Positions 7,547 through 15,563 are shown, counted from the stretch's first letter. The stretch is DNA of 64,000 nucleotides from JAJPIG01 sp035531675 (GCA_035531675.1 DATKSL010000041.1:62001-126000), one strand, 5' to 3'. Numbers and translations: made by a program. Notes: a model not told the origin generated them from the sequence alone.

Positions 7547-8176
7547 ATGGGTGAACCGCATGAGAGCCGGGTCTATTCGGATCTTGCCCGTTTTTACGAT
7601 TCGGTTTTCGGACGGGTCTTCGTCGACCATGAGCACGAGGTCATCGAGTCGCTGAATTTCCGCCCCGGCCAGCAGGTGCTGGAGGTCGGGGTCGGCACCG
7701 GCATCGCGCTCGAGGCCTACCCGCCGTACGTCCATATCGTCGGTATCGATCCCTCGGCCGACATGCTGGCCCAGGCCTCGGCCAAGGTGCGCGAAAACGA
7801 TTGGCGCCATATCGAGCTGCGTCAGGGCGATGCCCAGAACCTCGATTTTCCCGACAACAGCTTCGACTACGTCTGCTCCTTCCATGTGATGACGGTGGTG
7901 CCCGACCCGGTGCGCAAGATGAAAGAGATGGTGCGGGTCTGCAAGCCGGGCGGCAAGATCGTGGTGATCAATCACTTCTCGAGCCCCCATCCGGTGCTCT
8001 ACGCACTGAACACCATGATCAATCCGATCACCAAGCATCTCGGCTGGACCACGCGGCTGCGCGTCAGCGACGTGCTCGACGGTCAGCCGATTATGGTCGA
8101 GCGCAACGAGCGGGTCTCGATGCTCTCGGTGCATCACGTGATCATCGCACGCAAGGGGGAGCTGGCCACCGCCTGA
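7547..8176 (+). CDS. Class I SAM-dependent methyltransferase (PmtA/UbiE-like)
   Basis: A 209-residue methyltransferase with the Rossmann SAM motif VLEVGVGTGIALEAYP near residue 46, the acidic loop GIDPSADML, motif II around RQGDAQNLDFPDNSFDYV and post-II CKPGGKIVVINHF. The N-terminus ARFYDSVFGRVF and overall length resemble bacterial phosphatidylethanolamine N-methyltransferases of the PmtA type. UbiE-like quinone methyltransferases are a close alternative, and the substrate cannot be settled from sequence. A good ribosome-binding site (GGAGAGG) precedes the ATG. Confidence 0.85.
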   Translation: MGEPHESRVYSDLARFYDSVFGRVFVDHEHEVIESLNFRPGQQVLEVGVGTGIALEAYPPYVHIVGIDPSADMLAQASAKVRENDWRHIELRQGDAQNLDFPDNSFDYVCSFHVMTVVPDPVRKMKEMVRVCKPGGKIVVINHFSSPHPVLYALNTMINPITKHLGWTTRLRVSDVLDGQPIMVERNERVSMLSVHHVIIARKGELATA

Positions 8177-8265
8177 AGGGGCGTTCTCGCGATTTTGCTG
8201 TTCTCCGGCCGACGTGTCCGTCGAAGCAGAAGTTGTTGTTTCGCTGGATCGTCTTAATCTTTGAG

Positions 8266-9015
8266 ATGGACCAGCTAAAACTTATTCCCGGGCGCCTGCT
8301 AGCGGCGTCCCTGCTCGCCCTCGCCATCGCACTCCCCGCGGCGGCGACAGTCATTTATCATGCCGTGACGGTCTCCAATCCGGGCACCATCGTCGGCACC
8401 GTGAAGTTCGAGGGCACGCCGCCCCCGCCCGAGAAAATTGCCGTCACCAAGGATGTCGGCGTGTGCGGCAAGCAGGTGCATTACGATCAGTCGCTGATGG
8501 TCGGCAAGGACGGTGCGATCGCCAACGCGGTGGTCGCGCTGCCCGACATCGAGAAGGGCAAGCCGTTTCCGCCGGTGGCGCAGAACTACAAGTTCGATCA
8601 GATCGGATGCGAGTATGTTCCGCACGTGCTCGCGATCCCGGCCGGCGCGGCTATCGACGTCATCAACTCCGACGGCATCCTGCATAACATCCACGATTTC
8701 CCGACCAACAACCGGCAAATCAACATGGCGCAACCCGGCTTCAAGAAGATGATCCGGGTGCACATCGCCAAGCCCGATATCATCCGGGTCGAATGCGACG
8801 CGCATAACTGGATGCGGGGATGGTGGTACGTCGCGGCCAATCCCTACTATGCCGTCACCGGCGCCGACGGCCATTTCGCGCTGACCAACGTTCCGCCCGG
8901 CACCTACACTATCCGGGTATGGCAGGAGAAGCTCGGCACGCAGGAACGCAAGGTCACCGTCACGCCGGGCGCGACCGTCACAGTCGATTTCACGATGGCT
9001 GCGAAGGCGGGCTGA
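8266..9015 (+). CDS. Exported cupredoxin-like protein with carboxypeptidase-regulatory domain
   Basis: The 249-residue protein has a signal peptide (about 1-27, GRLLAASLLALAIALPAAA). A beta-sandwich core with possible type-1 copper ligands follows: a histidine in ILHNIHDFP, then the cluster C-D-A-H-N-W-M (Cys, +3 His, +6 Met), which is the cupredoxin C/H/M spacing. The last 60 residues (YAVTGADGHFALTNVPPGTYTIRVWQEKL) are a carboxypeptidase regulatory-like Ig fold. It is probably periplasmic. A copper role is inferred from residue spacing only. ATG 8266 was chosen because it begins directly before the signal peptide. Confidence 0.75.
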   Translation: MDQLKLIPGRLLAASLLALAIALPAAATVIYHAVTVSNPGTIVGTVKFEGTPPPPEKIAVTKDVGVCGKQVHYDQSLMVGKDGAIANAVVALPDIEKGKPFPPVAQNYKFDQIGCEYVPHVLAIPAGAAIDVINSDGILHNIHDFPTNNRQINMAQPGFKKMIRVHIAKPDIIRVECDAHNWMRGWWYVAANPYYAVTGADGHFALTNVPPGTYTIRVWQEKLGTQERKVTVTPGATVTVDFTMAAKAG

Positions 9016-9025
9016 TCGGTCGACG

Positions 9026-9388
9026 ATGGGCAAGGCGGACGATAGCCGGGTGGAGAAGCTCGAGCGTCTCGAAGTCGCTGCCGCGGCGCCCGAGGCCGCC
9101 GCTGCGACCTATGAGCGGAACTTCGGCTTCAAAATCCGGAACGCAGGACCCGGCGAGGCGATCGTCGAGGTCGGTGACGCCGAGATTCGCCTGCGCGCCG
9201 CGGGCTCGGAGCGCGAAGGGCTGACGGCGCTGCGGCTGGTTGCCGACGACCTCGATCGACTCATCGACGTACTACGAAGCGCCGGCATCGAGTGCGAAGC
9301 GGTGAATGAGGACGGGCTGAGGGCCATCAGCATCCCGACGCGCTTCACCGGCAACGTCCCGCTCACGATCATCGAACGAAAATCGTAA
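9026..9388 (+). CDS. VOC/glyoxalase-fold single-domain protein
   Basis: The 120-residue cytoplasmic protein begins 10 bp after the preceding gene. The pattern KLERLEVAAAAPEAAAATYERNFGF, then VEVGDAEIRL, then LRLVADDLDRLIDVLRSAGIECE is that of a vicinal-oxygen-chelate half-barrel, in which beta-alpha-beta-beta-beta units pair. The usual His/Glu metal ligands are not obvious: the first strand has LEVAA rather than HxxL. An enzymatic role is therefore doubtful. Its substrate is unknown. Confidence 0.65.
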   Translation: MGKADDSRVEKLERLEVAAAAPEAAAATYERNFGFKIRNAGPGEAIVEVGDAEIRLRAAGSEREGLTALRLVADDLDRLIDVLRSAGIECEAVNEDGLRAISIPTRFTGNVPLTIIERKS

Positions 9389-9410
9389 AGCGCTACTGCG
9401 CGGCCGCTGG

Positions 9411-9920
9411 CTACTTCGCGGTTATCGCGTCGACGTCGACCTCGAGCTTCATCGGCGGCCAGGCGAGCCGATTGATTATCAACAGCGTCTCGGCCGGCAG
9501 TTTCGCGTCGGCCGCCTTGAAGGCCTTGTTACGGCAGGCGATATAGGCGCCGATATTGCGCGCGCTGGTCAGGTAGGAAGTCATCTTGGTGATGTCCTTC
9601 AGGCTCGCGCCGTTGTAGCCGAGCACGCGCCCGATCTTCTCGAAGGTGTATTTGCATTGCCCGTCGAAATTTTTGGGCGATCGGATCGCGCCGGCTTTGC
9701 CATGCTCGTCTTCGGCGCCGATGCCGCCCAGGTAGATCAGCTTGCCGTTGCCGAAGCCGGTCACGGTCACCGCCTCGGCGAACAGACCCTTGGTCCATTC
9801 GCTGTAGTTGTAGTAGTGCTTGTCGATTTTCGCCGGCGCGGCCTGGCCGAAAGATAGCGAGGCCAGGCCCAGCAAAGCACAAAAGAAGGTCAGTATCGCA
9901 ACTGAAGTGGATTTCGCCAT
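9411..9920 (-). CDS. Exported Rid-family (YjgF/RidA-like) protein
   Basis: The 169-residue protein has an N-terminal signal peptide (MAKSTSVAILTFFCALLGLA...SFGQA) followed by a YjgF/Rid domain with LIYLGGIGAED, QCKYTFEKIGRVLGYNGASLKDITKMTSYL and the C-terminal LEVDVDAI. Rid proteins form trimers. The archetype RidA deaminates reactive enamine/imine intermediates using an arginine in a PARS-type segment. Here that segment reads LPAETLLIINRL, so the arginine is absent, and the protein belongs to a non-RidA subgroup of unknown activity. ATG 9920 is preceded by an excellent ribosome-binding site (GGAGGCGAAC), which decides the start over a longer frame. Confidence 0.85.
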   Translation of the reverse strand: MAKSTSVAILTFFCALLGLASLSFGQAAPAKIDKHYYNYSEWTKGLFAEAVTVTGFGNGKLIYLGGIGAEDEHGKAGAIRSPKNFDGQCKYTFEKIGRVLGYNGASLKDITKMTSYLTSARNIGAYIACRNKAFKAADAKLPAETLLIINRLAWPPMKLEVDVDAITAK

Positions 9921-10046
9921 GTTCGCCTCCCGGCTTTCGGAGCTTCCCGGCCGCGGCTGAAAATAGCCGGGCCGATGCCGGTCGGCGATATTAGGCGGAC
10001 GCTGGTCCAGTGACAAGCGCCGTGACTGCCGAGAGGGAACCGCGCC

Positions 10047-10274
10047 TCAGTTCAGCACGCGCGCCTGGCGATTCGGCCCGTCGCCGTTGACGAGTCGCGT
10101 TCGCAACCCATCGGGCGAGTCCCGCAGCGCATCAAGGCTCGAGTAGACCGCCTCGCGCGGCGCCGGGCAGTTTTCGACCAGATGCCGCGGGCTGTGGATA
10201 CAGATGTGATCGGGATGCAGGGTCGCTCGGGGATCCCATTCCTGGAGCATGTCCAGAGCATGATGGAGCCGCAT
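10047..10274 (-). CDS. Hypothetical 75-residue protein
   Basis: A short frame with ATG at 10274 encodes a charged, histidine- and arginine-rich protein (MRLHHALDMLQEWDPRATLHPDHICIH...). It has no membrane segment and no motif I recognise. A weak purine stretch (GGAGAG) lies about 30 bp upstream. It may be a real small gene or chance. The flanking stretch 10275-10548 is comparatively AT-rich and shows no further gene. Confidence 0.3.
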   Translation of the reverse strand: MRLHHALDMLQEWDPRATLHPDHICIHSPRHLVENCPAPREAVYSSLDALRDSPDGLRTRLVNGDGPNRQARVLN

Positions 10275-10548
10275 AATTATTCCATTTCCATCCTGATGAT
10301 CTCTCCCCTCGCAAAGCTAAAGACGTAATTCGCCGGGAACGGTTACAGAGTATCTGCGTCGCGCCTCGGTTAGCAGTCGCGATGCCACCAGCATCCGCAA
10401 CCGCCGACCCTTCGTGCGTCTGCTAGCCGAAACGTGTAAAAGCAACAGTCAAATAAAAACATCTTGCCTCACATTGTGATCGCTGCAAATCTCATCAAAG
10501 GTCACGCGATACTCCTTCATGCCGTGTGATCCTTCAGGGGGAACCAAC

Positions 10549-12078
10549 ATGCGGGCGAAACCGTCTTCCACCACTATTGCCACTGCTATGGCTGCGATCG
10601 TCGGCGCGTTGCTGGCAGTTACCATCGCCTCGCCGAGCTACGCGGCTACGTTCACGGTCTGCGCAAGCGGATGCGACTACACCACGATTGCGGCAGCCAT
10701 CGCGGTGGCAAACTCCGGCGATACCATCAGCATCACCGACGCGACTCACAACGAAGCGAACATCACGGTCGATAAGAACCTGACGATCGAGGGGCAGGGC
10801 GCCGCCAACACGGCCATCGATGGCGGTGGCGGTGGCGGTGGTAACGGCCCGATATTTACCGTCGGCAACGGCGTCACCGCCACGTTCCAGGAGCTGACCA
10901 TCCGCAACGGTTCCTATGCGGTCGGCGGCGGTATCTTGAACTTCGGCACGGTCACGATCAGCGACAGCGCGCTCTCGGGCAACTCGGCTTACTACGGCGG
11001 CGGCATCTTCAACCTCGGTACCGCGACGATCAGCGACAGCACACTCTTGGGCAACTCCGCTACCTACTCCGGCGGCGGTATCTACAGCGGCGGCACGGTG
11101 ACGATCAGCAACAGTACGCTCTTGGGCAACTCCGCTACCTACCTCGGCGAGGGCGGCGGCATTTTCAGCTACGGCACGTTAACGATCAGCAACAGCACGC
11201 TCGCGGACAACTCCGCTACCTACTCCGGCGGCGGCGTCTTCAATGGCGGTGACACGGCCACGATCAGCAACAGTACGCTCTCGGGCAACTCGGCTACCTA
11301 CTCCGGCGGCGCACTCGAAGACGATTACCCTGGCACCACCACCACCGTAAACAACTCGGTATTGGCGGGCAGCACTTCGGGAGAAAACTGCGGAGCATCG
11401 GATGGGGGGACCGCGGCTGACGGCGGCTACAACATCTCGGATGACGGTTCGTGCGGATTCGGCGCCAGCGTCGGCGCCAACGGCCAGTCCATCGGGGATA
11501 ACGTCGATCCGCTGCTCAGCCCCAGTGGCCTGCAAGACAATGGCGGCCCCACCCAGACCATCGCGCTTCAGGCCAACAGCCCCGCGGTTAACGCGGTGCC
11601 GCTGGCTGATTGCCCGGCCACCGACCAGCGCGGCGCCACGCGTCCCGACAATGGTGAATCAGCGTGCGACATCGGCGCCTTCGAACTGGCAGACCAGACG
11701 CCCTTTGCGAACTTCAGCGGCAAGCTTGAGGTTACCGTTTCGACCGGCAGCTTCGATCTAAACTCGAGCTTCACGCTGGGCGCCGGAAGCGACGGTATCG
11801 ATCCTTCAGCGGAGGACGTAACGCTGCAGATTGGACCCTACTCGGTGACCATTCCGGCCGGCTCCTTCACGCAAAATAAGAAAGGCGCTTACGTTTATTC
11901 GGGAACCATCGACGGTGTCGCGCTGCAACTCAGAATTAATCCTGCGGGCGGCGGCAGCTATACGCTGCAGGCTGAAGGCAGCGGGGCGAGTCTCGACGGC
12001 ATCGGCAATCCGGTTACCGTAACGCTGACTATCGGCAATGATGCCGGCAGCACCCAAATCACCGCTGGCATCAGCTGA
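10549..12078 (+). CDS. Secreted parallel beta-helix protein with choice-of-anchor-type C-terminus
   Basis: The 509-residue exported protein starts at ATG 10549 after AGGGGG. A signal peptide (about 1-31, ATAMAAIVGALLAVTIASPSYA) precedes a TFTVCASGCDYTTIAAAIAVA start typical of right-handed beta-helix proteins. Residues about 125-270 form five or so near-identical repeats of the type GGGIFNxGTxTISxSTLxGNSATY, each about 20 residues. Then comes a LQDNGGPTQTIALQANSPAVNAVPL...CPATDQRGATRP...CDIGAFE motif, characteristic of choice-of-anchor Q domains. A final beta-rich domain (about 395-509) follows. It is likely a cell-surface or extracellular structural or adhesive protein. Confidence 0.85.
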   Translation: MRAKPSSTTIATAMAAIVGALLAVTIASPSYAATFTVCASGCDYTTIAAAIAVANSGDTISITDATHNEANITVDKNLTIEGQGAANTAIDGGGGGGGNGPIFTVGNGVTATFQELTIRNGSYAVGGGILNFGTVTISDSALSGNSAYYGGGIFNLGTATISDSTLLGNSATYSGGGIYSGGTVTISNSTLLGNSATYLGEGGGIFSYGTLTISNSTLADNSATYSGGGVFNGGDTATISNSTLSGNSATYSGGALEDDYPGTTTTVNNSVLAGSTSGENCGASDGGTAADGGYNISDDGSCGFGASVGANGQSIGDNVDPLLSPSGLQDNGGPTQTIALQANSPAVNAVPLADCPATDQRGATRPDNGESACDIGAFELADQTPFANFSGKLEVTVSTGSFDLNSSFTLGAGSDGIDPSAEDVTLQIGPYSVTIPAGSFTQNKKGAYVYSGTIDGVALQLRINPAGGGSYTLQAEGSGASLDGIGNPVTVTLTIGNDAGSTQITAGIS

Positions 12079-12107
12079 CGGCAGGGTTGGTTATCTTATC
12101 GCTGCCG

Positions 12108-12866
12108 TCACAGCTCGCTGATAAAGGCGGCGCGGACGGCGGTTTCGAGCCGGCTGGTCAGGGCGAAGCGATCGGCGCTCTTGAGCTCGCGGGTTTCGAT
12201 CGGCGTGCCGATTCTTATCCGGATGCGCCGGCCGGGCACCACCACTTTCGCGCCGCGCGGAAAAATCGCCGCGCTGCCGCTGATCGCGATCGGAATACAC
12301 GGTCGCCGGGTCGCGATCGCAATCCAGGCCGCGCCGTCGTTGAACTCGTGCACCTGGTTGTCCGAAAAGCGCGTCCCCTCGGCGAACACGCACAGGTTGT
12401 AACCCATCCGCGAGACCTCGATCGCGCGCCGAATCGCGTTGCCGCCGCGCTGCCGATCGACGAAAACGTGCCCCGAGCGCCCCATCGCATAGCCGACCAG
12501 CGGCACCTTCTTCAGCTCCCGCTTGGCCACGAAGCGCGTTTCGCCCGGGATGTAGGCCAGAATCGCGAAGATGTCGAACATGCTCTGATGGTTCGAGACC
12601 ATCACGAACGTTCCGATGCCGGCGAGATTCTCGAGCCCTTCGATCTCCACCCGTAAACCGCAGGTCCGGATGATCAGCCAGCCCCACAGCCGCCCGATAT
12701 GGGTGACTGCGTGGCCGTCGAAGAACGGCGCGGTGAGGGCGGCGGGAATCGACAGCACGGCGGTATAGAGCACCGCCATCGCGACCCCGATCGCACCCCA
12801 CAGCCAATTGAAGATGCCGGCGCGCGGGGCGGCGGCAGAATCGCGGGCGTCAGCTCGAACGGCCAT
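12108..12866 (-). CDS. plsC: 1-acyl-sn-glycerol-3-phosphate acyltransferase (PlsC family)
   Basis: Transfers an acyl chain to the sn-2 position of lysophosphatidic acid in the inner membrane. The 252-residue protein (ATG 12866) has an N-terminal membrane segment (WLWGAIGVAMAVLYTAVLSIP), the acyltransferase motif NHQSMFD (NHx4D), the phosphate-binding FAEGTR and the PIAISGSAAIFPRG motif. A longer frame upstream to 13019 is rejected because it is low-complexity and crosses the divergent gene's start. A TATAAT box seven bases before the ATG suggests a leaderless transcript. Confidence 0.9.
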   Translation of the reverse strand: MAVRADARDSAAAPRAGIFNWLWGAIGVAMAVLYTAVLSIPAALTAPFFDGHAVTHIGRLWGWLIIRTCGLRVEIEGLENLAGIGTFVMVSNHQSMFDIFAILAYIPGETRFVAKRELKKVPLVGYAMGRSGHVFVDRQRGGNAIRRAIEVSRMGYNLCVFAEGTRFSDNQVHEFNDGAAWIAIATRRPCIPIAISGSAAIFPRGAKVVVPGRRIRIRIGTPIETRELKSADRFALTSRLETAVRAAFISEL

Positions 12867-12873
12867 CGGGGGG

Positions 12874-12879
12874 ATTATA
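12874..12879 (-). promoter_or_regulatory. Candidate -10 box for plsC
   Basis: TATAAT on the minus strand ends seven bases before the plsC ATG, so transcription would begin at or next to the start codon. No clear -35 hexamer lies 16-18 bp upstream. The 43-bp gap to the divergent gene at 12910 must hold both promoters. Confidence 0.35.
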
Positions 12880-12909
12880 CGGTAAACTGTGACGTCTGGA
12901 TGATCGGTA

Positions 12910-13464
12910 GTGTCTGCGATCGACAAATGGATGATTGCGCTGGTGGCGCTGGTGGCGCTGGTGGCGCTGTTGGCCTGCGGGTCTGCGGCCTGGGCCGAAA
13001 CCGGCGGGACTGTTGCCAACGACGCCTGCCCCGCAATCAGCCGCTCGGTCAGCCGCCTGGCCGCCGCCGAGCATCAGCAGGCCTTTGCACTCGAGCTCTA
13101 TTCCAAGGCGGCCGGCGCTCCGGGGCCTCATCGCGGCGCGCTGCCGATGGTCGAGGTGCGGCTGGCCGAGATGCTGGCGCGGGCCGACGAGCTTCGCACC
13201 ACGCTTCGACGGGTGCGCGCGGAGCCGGGGGCACTCGGCGATGCGACGGTCGGGGAATGCGTGACAGTGGGCGAGGCGGCGCTTAGGCAGAGCGAGCAAG
13301 TGAGCTCGGAGGTGGAGCGGATCGTGATCGAGGGGCGCAGCTATGCGCCGAACAACGCTACTCCGGGAGCCGTCAGGTCGGCCGCGCCTGTGGCGCGTGG
13401 GTCGTCGTCGTCGTCGCCGGGCTCAGTTTCGGCGCCCGCGCCGCCCGGCGCCGCGGTACGATGA
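12910..13464 (+). CDS. Exported protein of unknown function
   Basis: The 184-residue protein has a signal peptide (MIALVALVALVALLACGSAAWA) followed by a mature domain with three cysteines and mostly helical sequence (SVSRLAAAEHQQAFALELYSKAA, EMLARADELRTTLRRV). It ends in a Ser/Pro/Ala-rich tail. I do not recognise the family. The 3' end overlaps the convergent FTR1 gene by 92 bp, so the tail may be non-conserved or the stop of the true gene may be misjudged. Start GTG 12910; no strong ribosome-binding site. Confidence 0.6.
   Translation: MSAIDKWMIALVALVALVALLACGSAAWAETGGTVANDACPAISRSVSRLAAAEHQQAFALELYSKAAGAPGPHRGALPMVEVRLAEMLARADELRTTLRRVRAEPGALGDATVGECVTVGEAALRQSEQVSSEVERIVIEGRSYAPNNATPGAVRSAAPVARGSSSSSPGSVSAPAPPGAAVR
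12939..12974. repeat. Four tandem 9-bp repeats in a signal-peptide coding region
   Basis: GCTGGTGGC occurs three times in a row (12939-12965) followed by GCTGTTGGC. It encodes repeated Leu-Val-Ala in the hydrophobic core of the signal peptide. Copy-number change would alter core length by three residues without shifting the frame. Confidence 0.85.
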
Positions 13465-14236
13465 ACGCCGCGGCGGCAATCGAAAGCAGTATCGCCTGGG
13501 CCACGATGGTCTGTACGGTCGGGAACAGCCCCAGCACCTGGATAGTCGGCACATGCGCGATAAACGTCGCCGCGATCCATCCCGATTCCTGGAAGCTCGC
13601 TACCCCCTGCCCGACGAATACCACCGCCAGGCCATAGAGCAGCACCGTGGTGGCCGAGAAGAACGATCCAATCGGGATCCGGATGGCGGCGCGCGTCAGA
13701 ACCAGGAAGACGATCGCCAGCGCGACGAAACCGGCCGCCACTCCCGCCATCACTGCATGCTTCTCGGGGGTGGCCGTAGCCCCGGCGACCAGCGCCTGGA
13801 AGAAGACGATAGTCTCGGCGCCCTCGCGCATCACGGCCAGAAAAGCCGTCAAGCCCAGCGCGACCGACGGCAGCATGCTCTCCCGGGCGGTCCGAATCTG
13901 CGATCGTATAAAGCCCATCCATTGTTCGGCCTGGGCTTTCGAGGTCAGCCACGAGCTGACGTAAAAGAGCGTGGCGGCGGCAAAGATTTGGAAGATGCCT
14001 TCGAGCGTATCGCTGGTGTTATCGGCCAGGAAATGATTGACCGACCAGGCCAGCCCGGCGCTGACCACGATCGCAATCGCGGCGCCGGCGTAGATACCGC
14101 GCGCCTTGCCGCTCTCGCCGGCCTCGCGGGTGCCGGCCACCAGCGCGATGACGACGATCAGGGCTTCGAAGCCCTCACGAAACAGGATGCCGAAGGAATA
14201 GAGAAAATAGGGTAGAACGGTCGATGAGCCGGTCAT
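13373..14236 (-). CDS. FTR1-family high-affinity iron permease
   Basis: The 287-residue polytopic membrane protein has two REGxE iron-handling motifs, R20-E-G-F-E24 and R137-E-G-A-E141, each in a membrane helix. This is diagnostic of the FTR1/EfeU family, which imports iron after oxidation. Seven hydrophobic segments are visible. Partner proteins EfeO and EfeB are not adjacent, so it acts alone or with unlinked partners. A perfect 17-bp palindrome 18 bp before the start codon resembles a Fur box, suggesting derepression under iron limitation. Confidence 0.92.
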   Translation of the reverse strand: MTGSSTVLPYFLYSFGILFREGFEALIVVIALVAGTREAGESGKARGIYAGAAIAIVVSAGLAWSVNHFLADNTSDTLEGIFQIFAAATLFYVSSWLTSKAQAEQWMGFIRSQIRTARESMLPSVALGLTAFLAVMREGAETIVFFQALVAGATATPEKHAVMAGVAAGFVALAIVFLVLTRAAIRIPIGSFFSATTVLLYGLAVVFVGQGVASFQESGWIAATFIAHVPTIQVLGLFPTVQTIVAQAILLSIAAAAFIVPRRRAARAPKLSPATTTTTHAPQARPT

Positions 14237-14254
14237 AGTTGATCGTTTGTGATT

Positions 14255-14271
14255 TTGAGAACTATTCTCAA
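14255..14271. promoter_or_regulatory. Fur-box-like palindrome upstream of FTR1
   Basis: TTGAGAACTATTCTCAA is a perfect 7-3-7 inverted repeat, close to the TGAGAATnATTCTCA form of the Fur operator. It lies 18 bp upstream of the iron permease start, where a bound repressor would block transcription. The gene downstream on the other strand begins 166 bp away. Confidence 0.6.
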
Positions 14272-14436
14272 CTAGAGATTAGGACGTCATCGGCGACACT
14301 GTCAAGCGGCGGTAATCGCGAGCTCGCCCGGCCTCGTCGCCTTGCCGTCCGAGGCCCGGCTGGGGTAGCTTCGATAATGAAGCGCGGGCTCGCCAGGCTG
14401 GGGCTCCCGCTTCAATTTTTTTTGGCGACGGTGGTC

Positions 14437-15303
14437 ATGATCGAAACGCTGGGCGTAGTCGGTGCGGGTCAGATGGGCGCGGGAATCGCGCAGGTCGCGG
14501 CACAGGCCGGAATCGAGGTCATCCTGAGCGAGGTCTCGGAGGAGCTGTGCCGGCGCGGAATCGACGGTATCCGGCGCAATCTCGATCGCGCGGTCGAACG
14601 CGGACGGATGGCGGCCGGTGAGCGCGAGGCAACCATGGCCCGGCTGCGCCCGAGTGCGCAGCTCGAGGGACTGGCCACGTGCGAGTTCGTAATCGAGGCG
14701 ATTATCGAACGCGAAGAGGCCAAGCTCGCGCTGTTCCGCCGGCTCGACCAAATCTGCCCACCCGAGGCGATCCTGGCCTCCAACACCTCGTCGATCTCGA
14801 TCACCCGGATGGCGGCGGCAACGCGCCGGCCCGAGCGCTTTATCGGCATGCACTTCATGAACCCGGTGCCGGTTATGAAGCTGGTGGAAATCGTGCGCGG
14901 CCTGACCACCTCCGAGGAGACGCTGGCCGCCACGCGCGAGCTCGCGGCGCGGCTCGGCAAGCAGATCATCACCGTCCAGGACGCGCCGGGGTTTGCGGTT
15001 AATCGGGTCCTGCTGCCGATGATCAACGAAGCGATTTTCGCCCTGCAGGAAGGGGTGGCGAGTGAGGCCGATATCGACCTCGGGATGAAACTCGGCACCA
15101 ATCATCCGCTGGGACCGCTGGAGCTGGCCGACCTGATCGGACTCGACACCTGTCTCTATATTATGGAAGTGCTGCATGCGGGGCTGGGCGAGGACAAGTA
15201 TCGTCCCTGTCCGCTGCTGCGCAAGTACGTTGACGCGGGTTTCCTGGGACGCAAGAGCGGGCGCGGATTTTACGTCTACGATCGCGGCGGCAGCGGGCGG
15301 TGA
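14437..15303 (+). CDS. 3-hydroxybutyryl-CoA/3-hydroxyacyl-CoA dehydrogenase
   Basis: NAD(P)-dependent oxidation or reduction of 3-hydroxyacyl-CoA, used in butanoate/PHB or fatty-acid metabolism. The 288 residues give the typical length for the stand-alone enzyme. The protein has the Rossmann motif VVGAGQMGAGIAQVAAQAG, SNTSSISITRMA, the catalytic-histidine signature IGMHFMNPVPVMKLVE and DAPGFAVNRVL. ATG 14437 was chosen because it places the Rossmann strand at the N-terminus. Upstream frame extension lacks family similarity. The next gene starts 29 bp downstream. Confidence 0.93.
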   Translation: MIETLGVVGAGQMGAGIAQVAAQAGIEVILSEVSEELCRRGIDGIRRNLDRAVERGRMAAGEREATMARLRPSAQLEGLATCEFVIEAIIEREEAKLALFRRLDQICPPEAILASNTSSISITRMAAATRRPERFIGMHFMNPVPVMKLVEIVRGLTTSEETLAATRELAARLGKQIITVQDAPGFAVNRVLLPMINEAIFALQEGVASEADIDLGMKLGTNHPLGPLELADLIGLDTCLYIMEVLHAGLGEDKYRPCPLLRKYVDAGFLGRKSGRGFYVYDRGGSGR

Positions 15304-15332
15304 GCAGCGCCGGCGCGAAGGAGGGCGCGACC

Positions 15333-15563
15333 GTGGTGAAGGCATTTATTTTAATCGACACCTCGCCGGGCAAAGCCAGGGAAGTTACCACCAGGATCCG
15401 GCAGGTCGCCGGCGTCTCGGCGGCCCATGCCGTGACCGGGCCGCACGACATCATCGCGGTGGTCGAGGCCGCCGACGTCTCGGCGCTGGGCGAGCTGGTG
15501 GTGCAGAAAATCCAGAGCGTGACGGGCGTCAATCGCAGCCTGACCTCGATCGTCGCCGATTGA
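15333..15563 (+). CDS. Stand-alone Lrp/AsnC ligand-binding (RAM) domain protein
   Basis: The 76-residue protein consists only of the alpha/beta-barrel ligand-binding half of Lrp/AsnC regulators (KAFILIDTSPGKAREVTTRI, then GVSAAHAVTGPHDIIAVVE, ending VNRSLTSIV). It has no helix-turn-helix. Such small proteins form dimers or octamers and may sense amino acids or modulate full-length Lrp. GTG 15333 is preceded by AGGAGG at ideal spacing. It is probably co-transcribed with the dehydrogenase. Confidence 0.85.
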   Translation: MVKAFILIDTSPGKAREVTTRIRQVAGVSAAHAVTGPHDIIAVVEAADVSALGELVVQKIQSVTGVNRSLTSIVAD

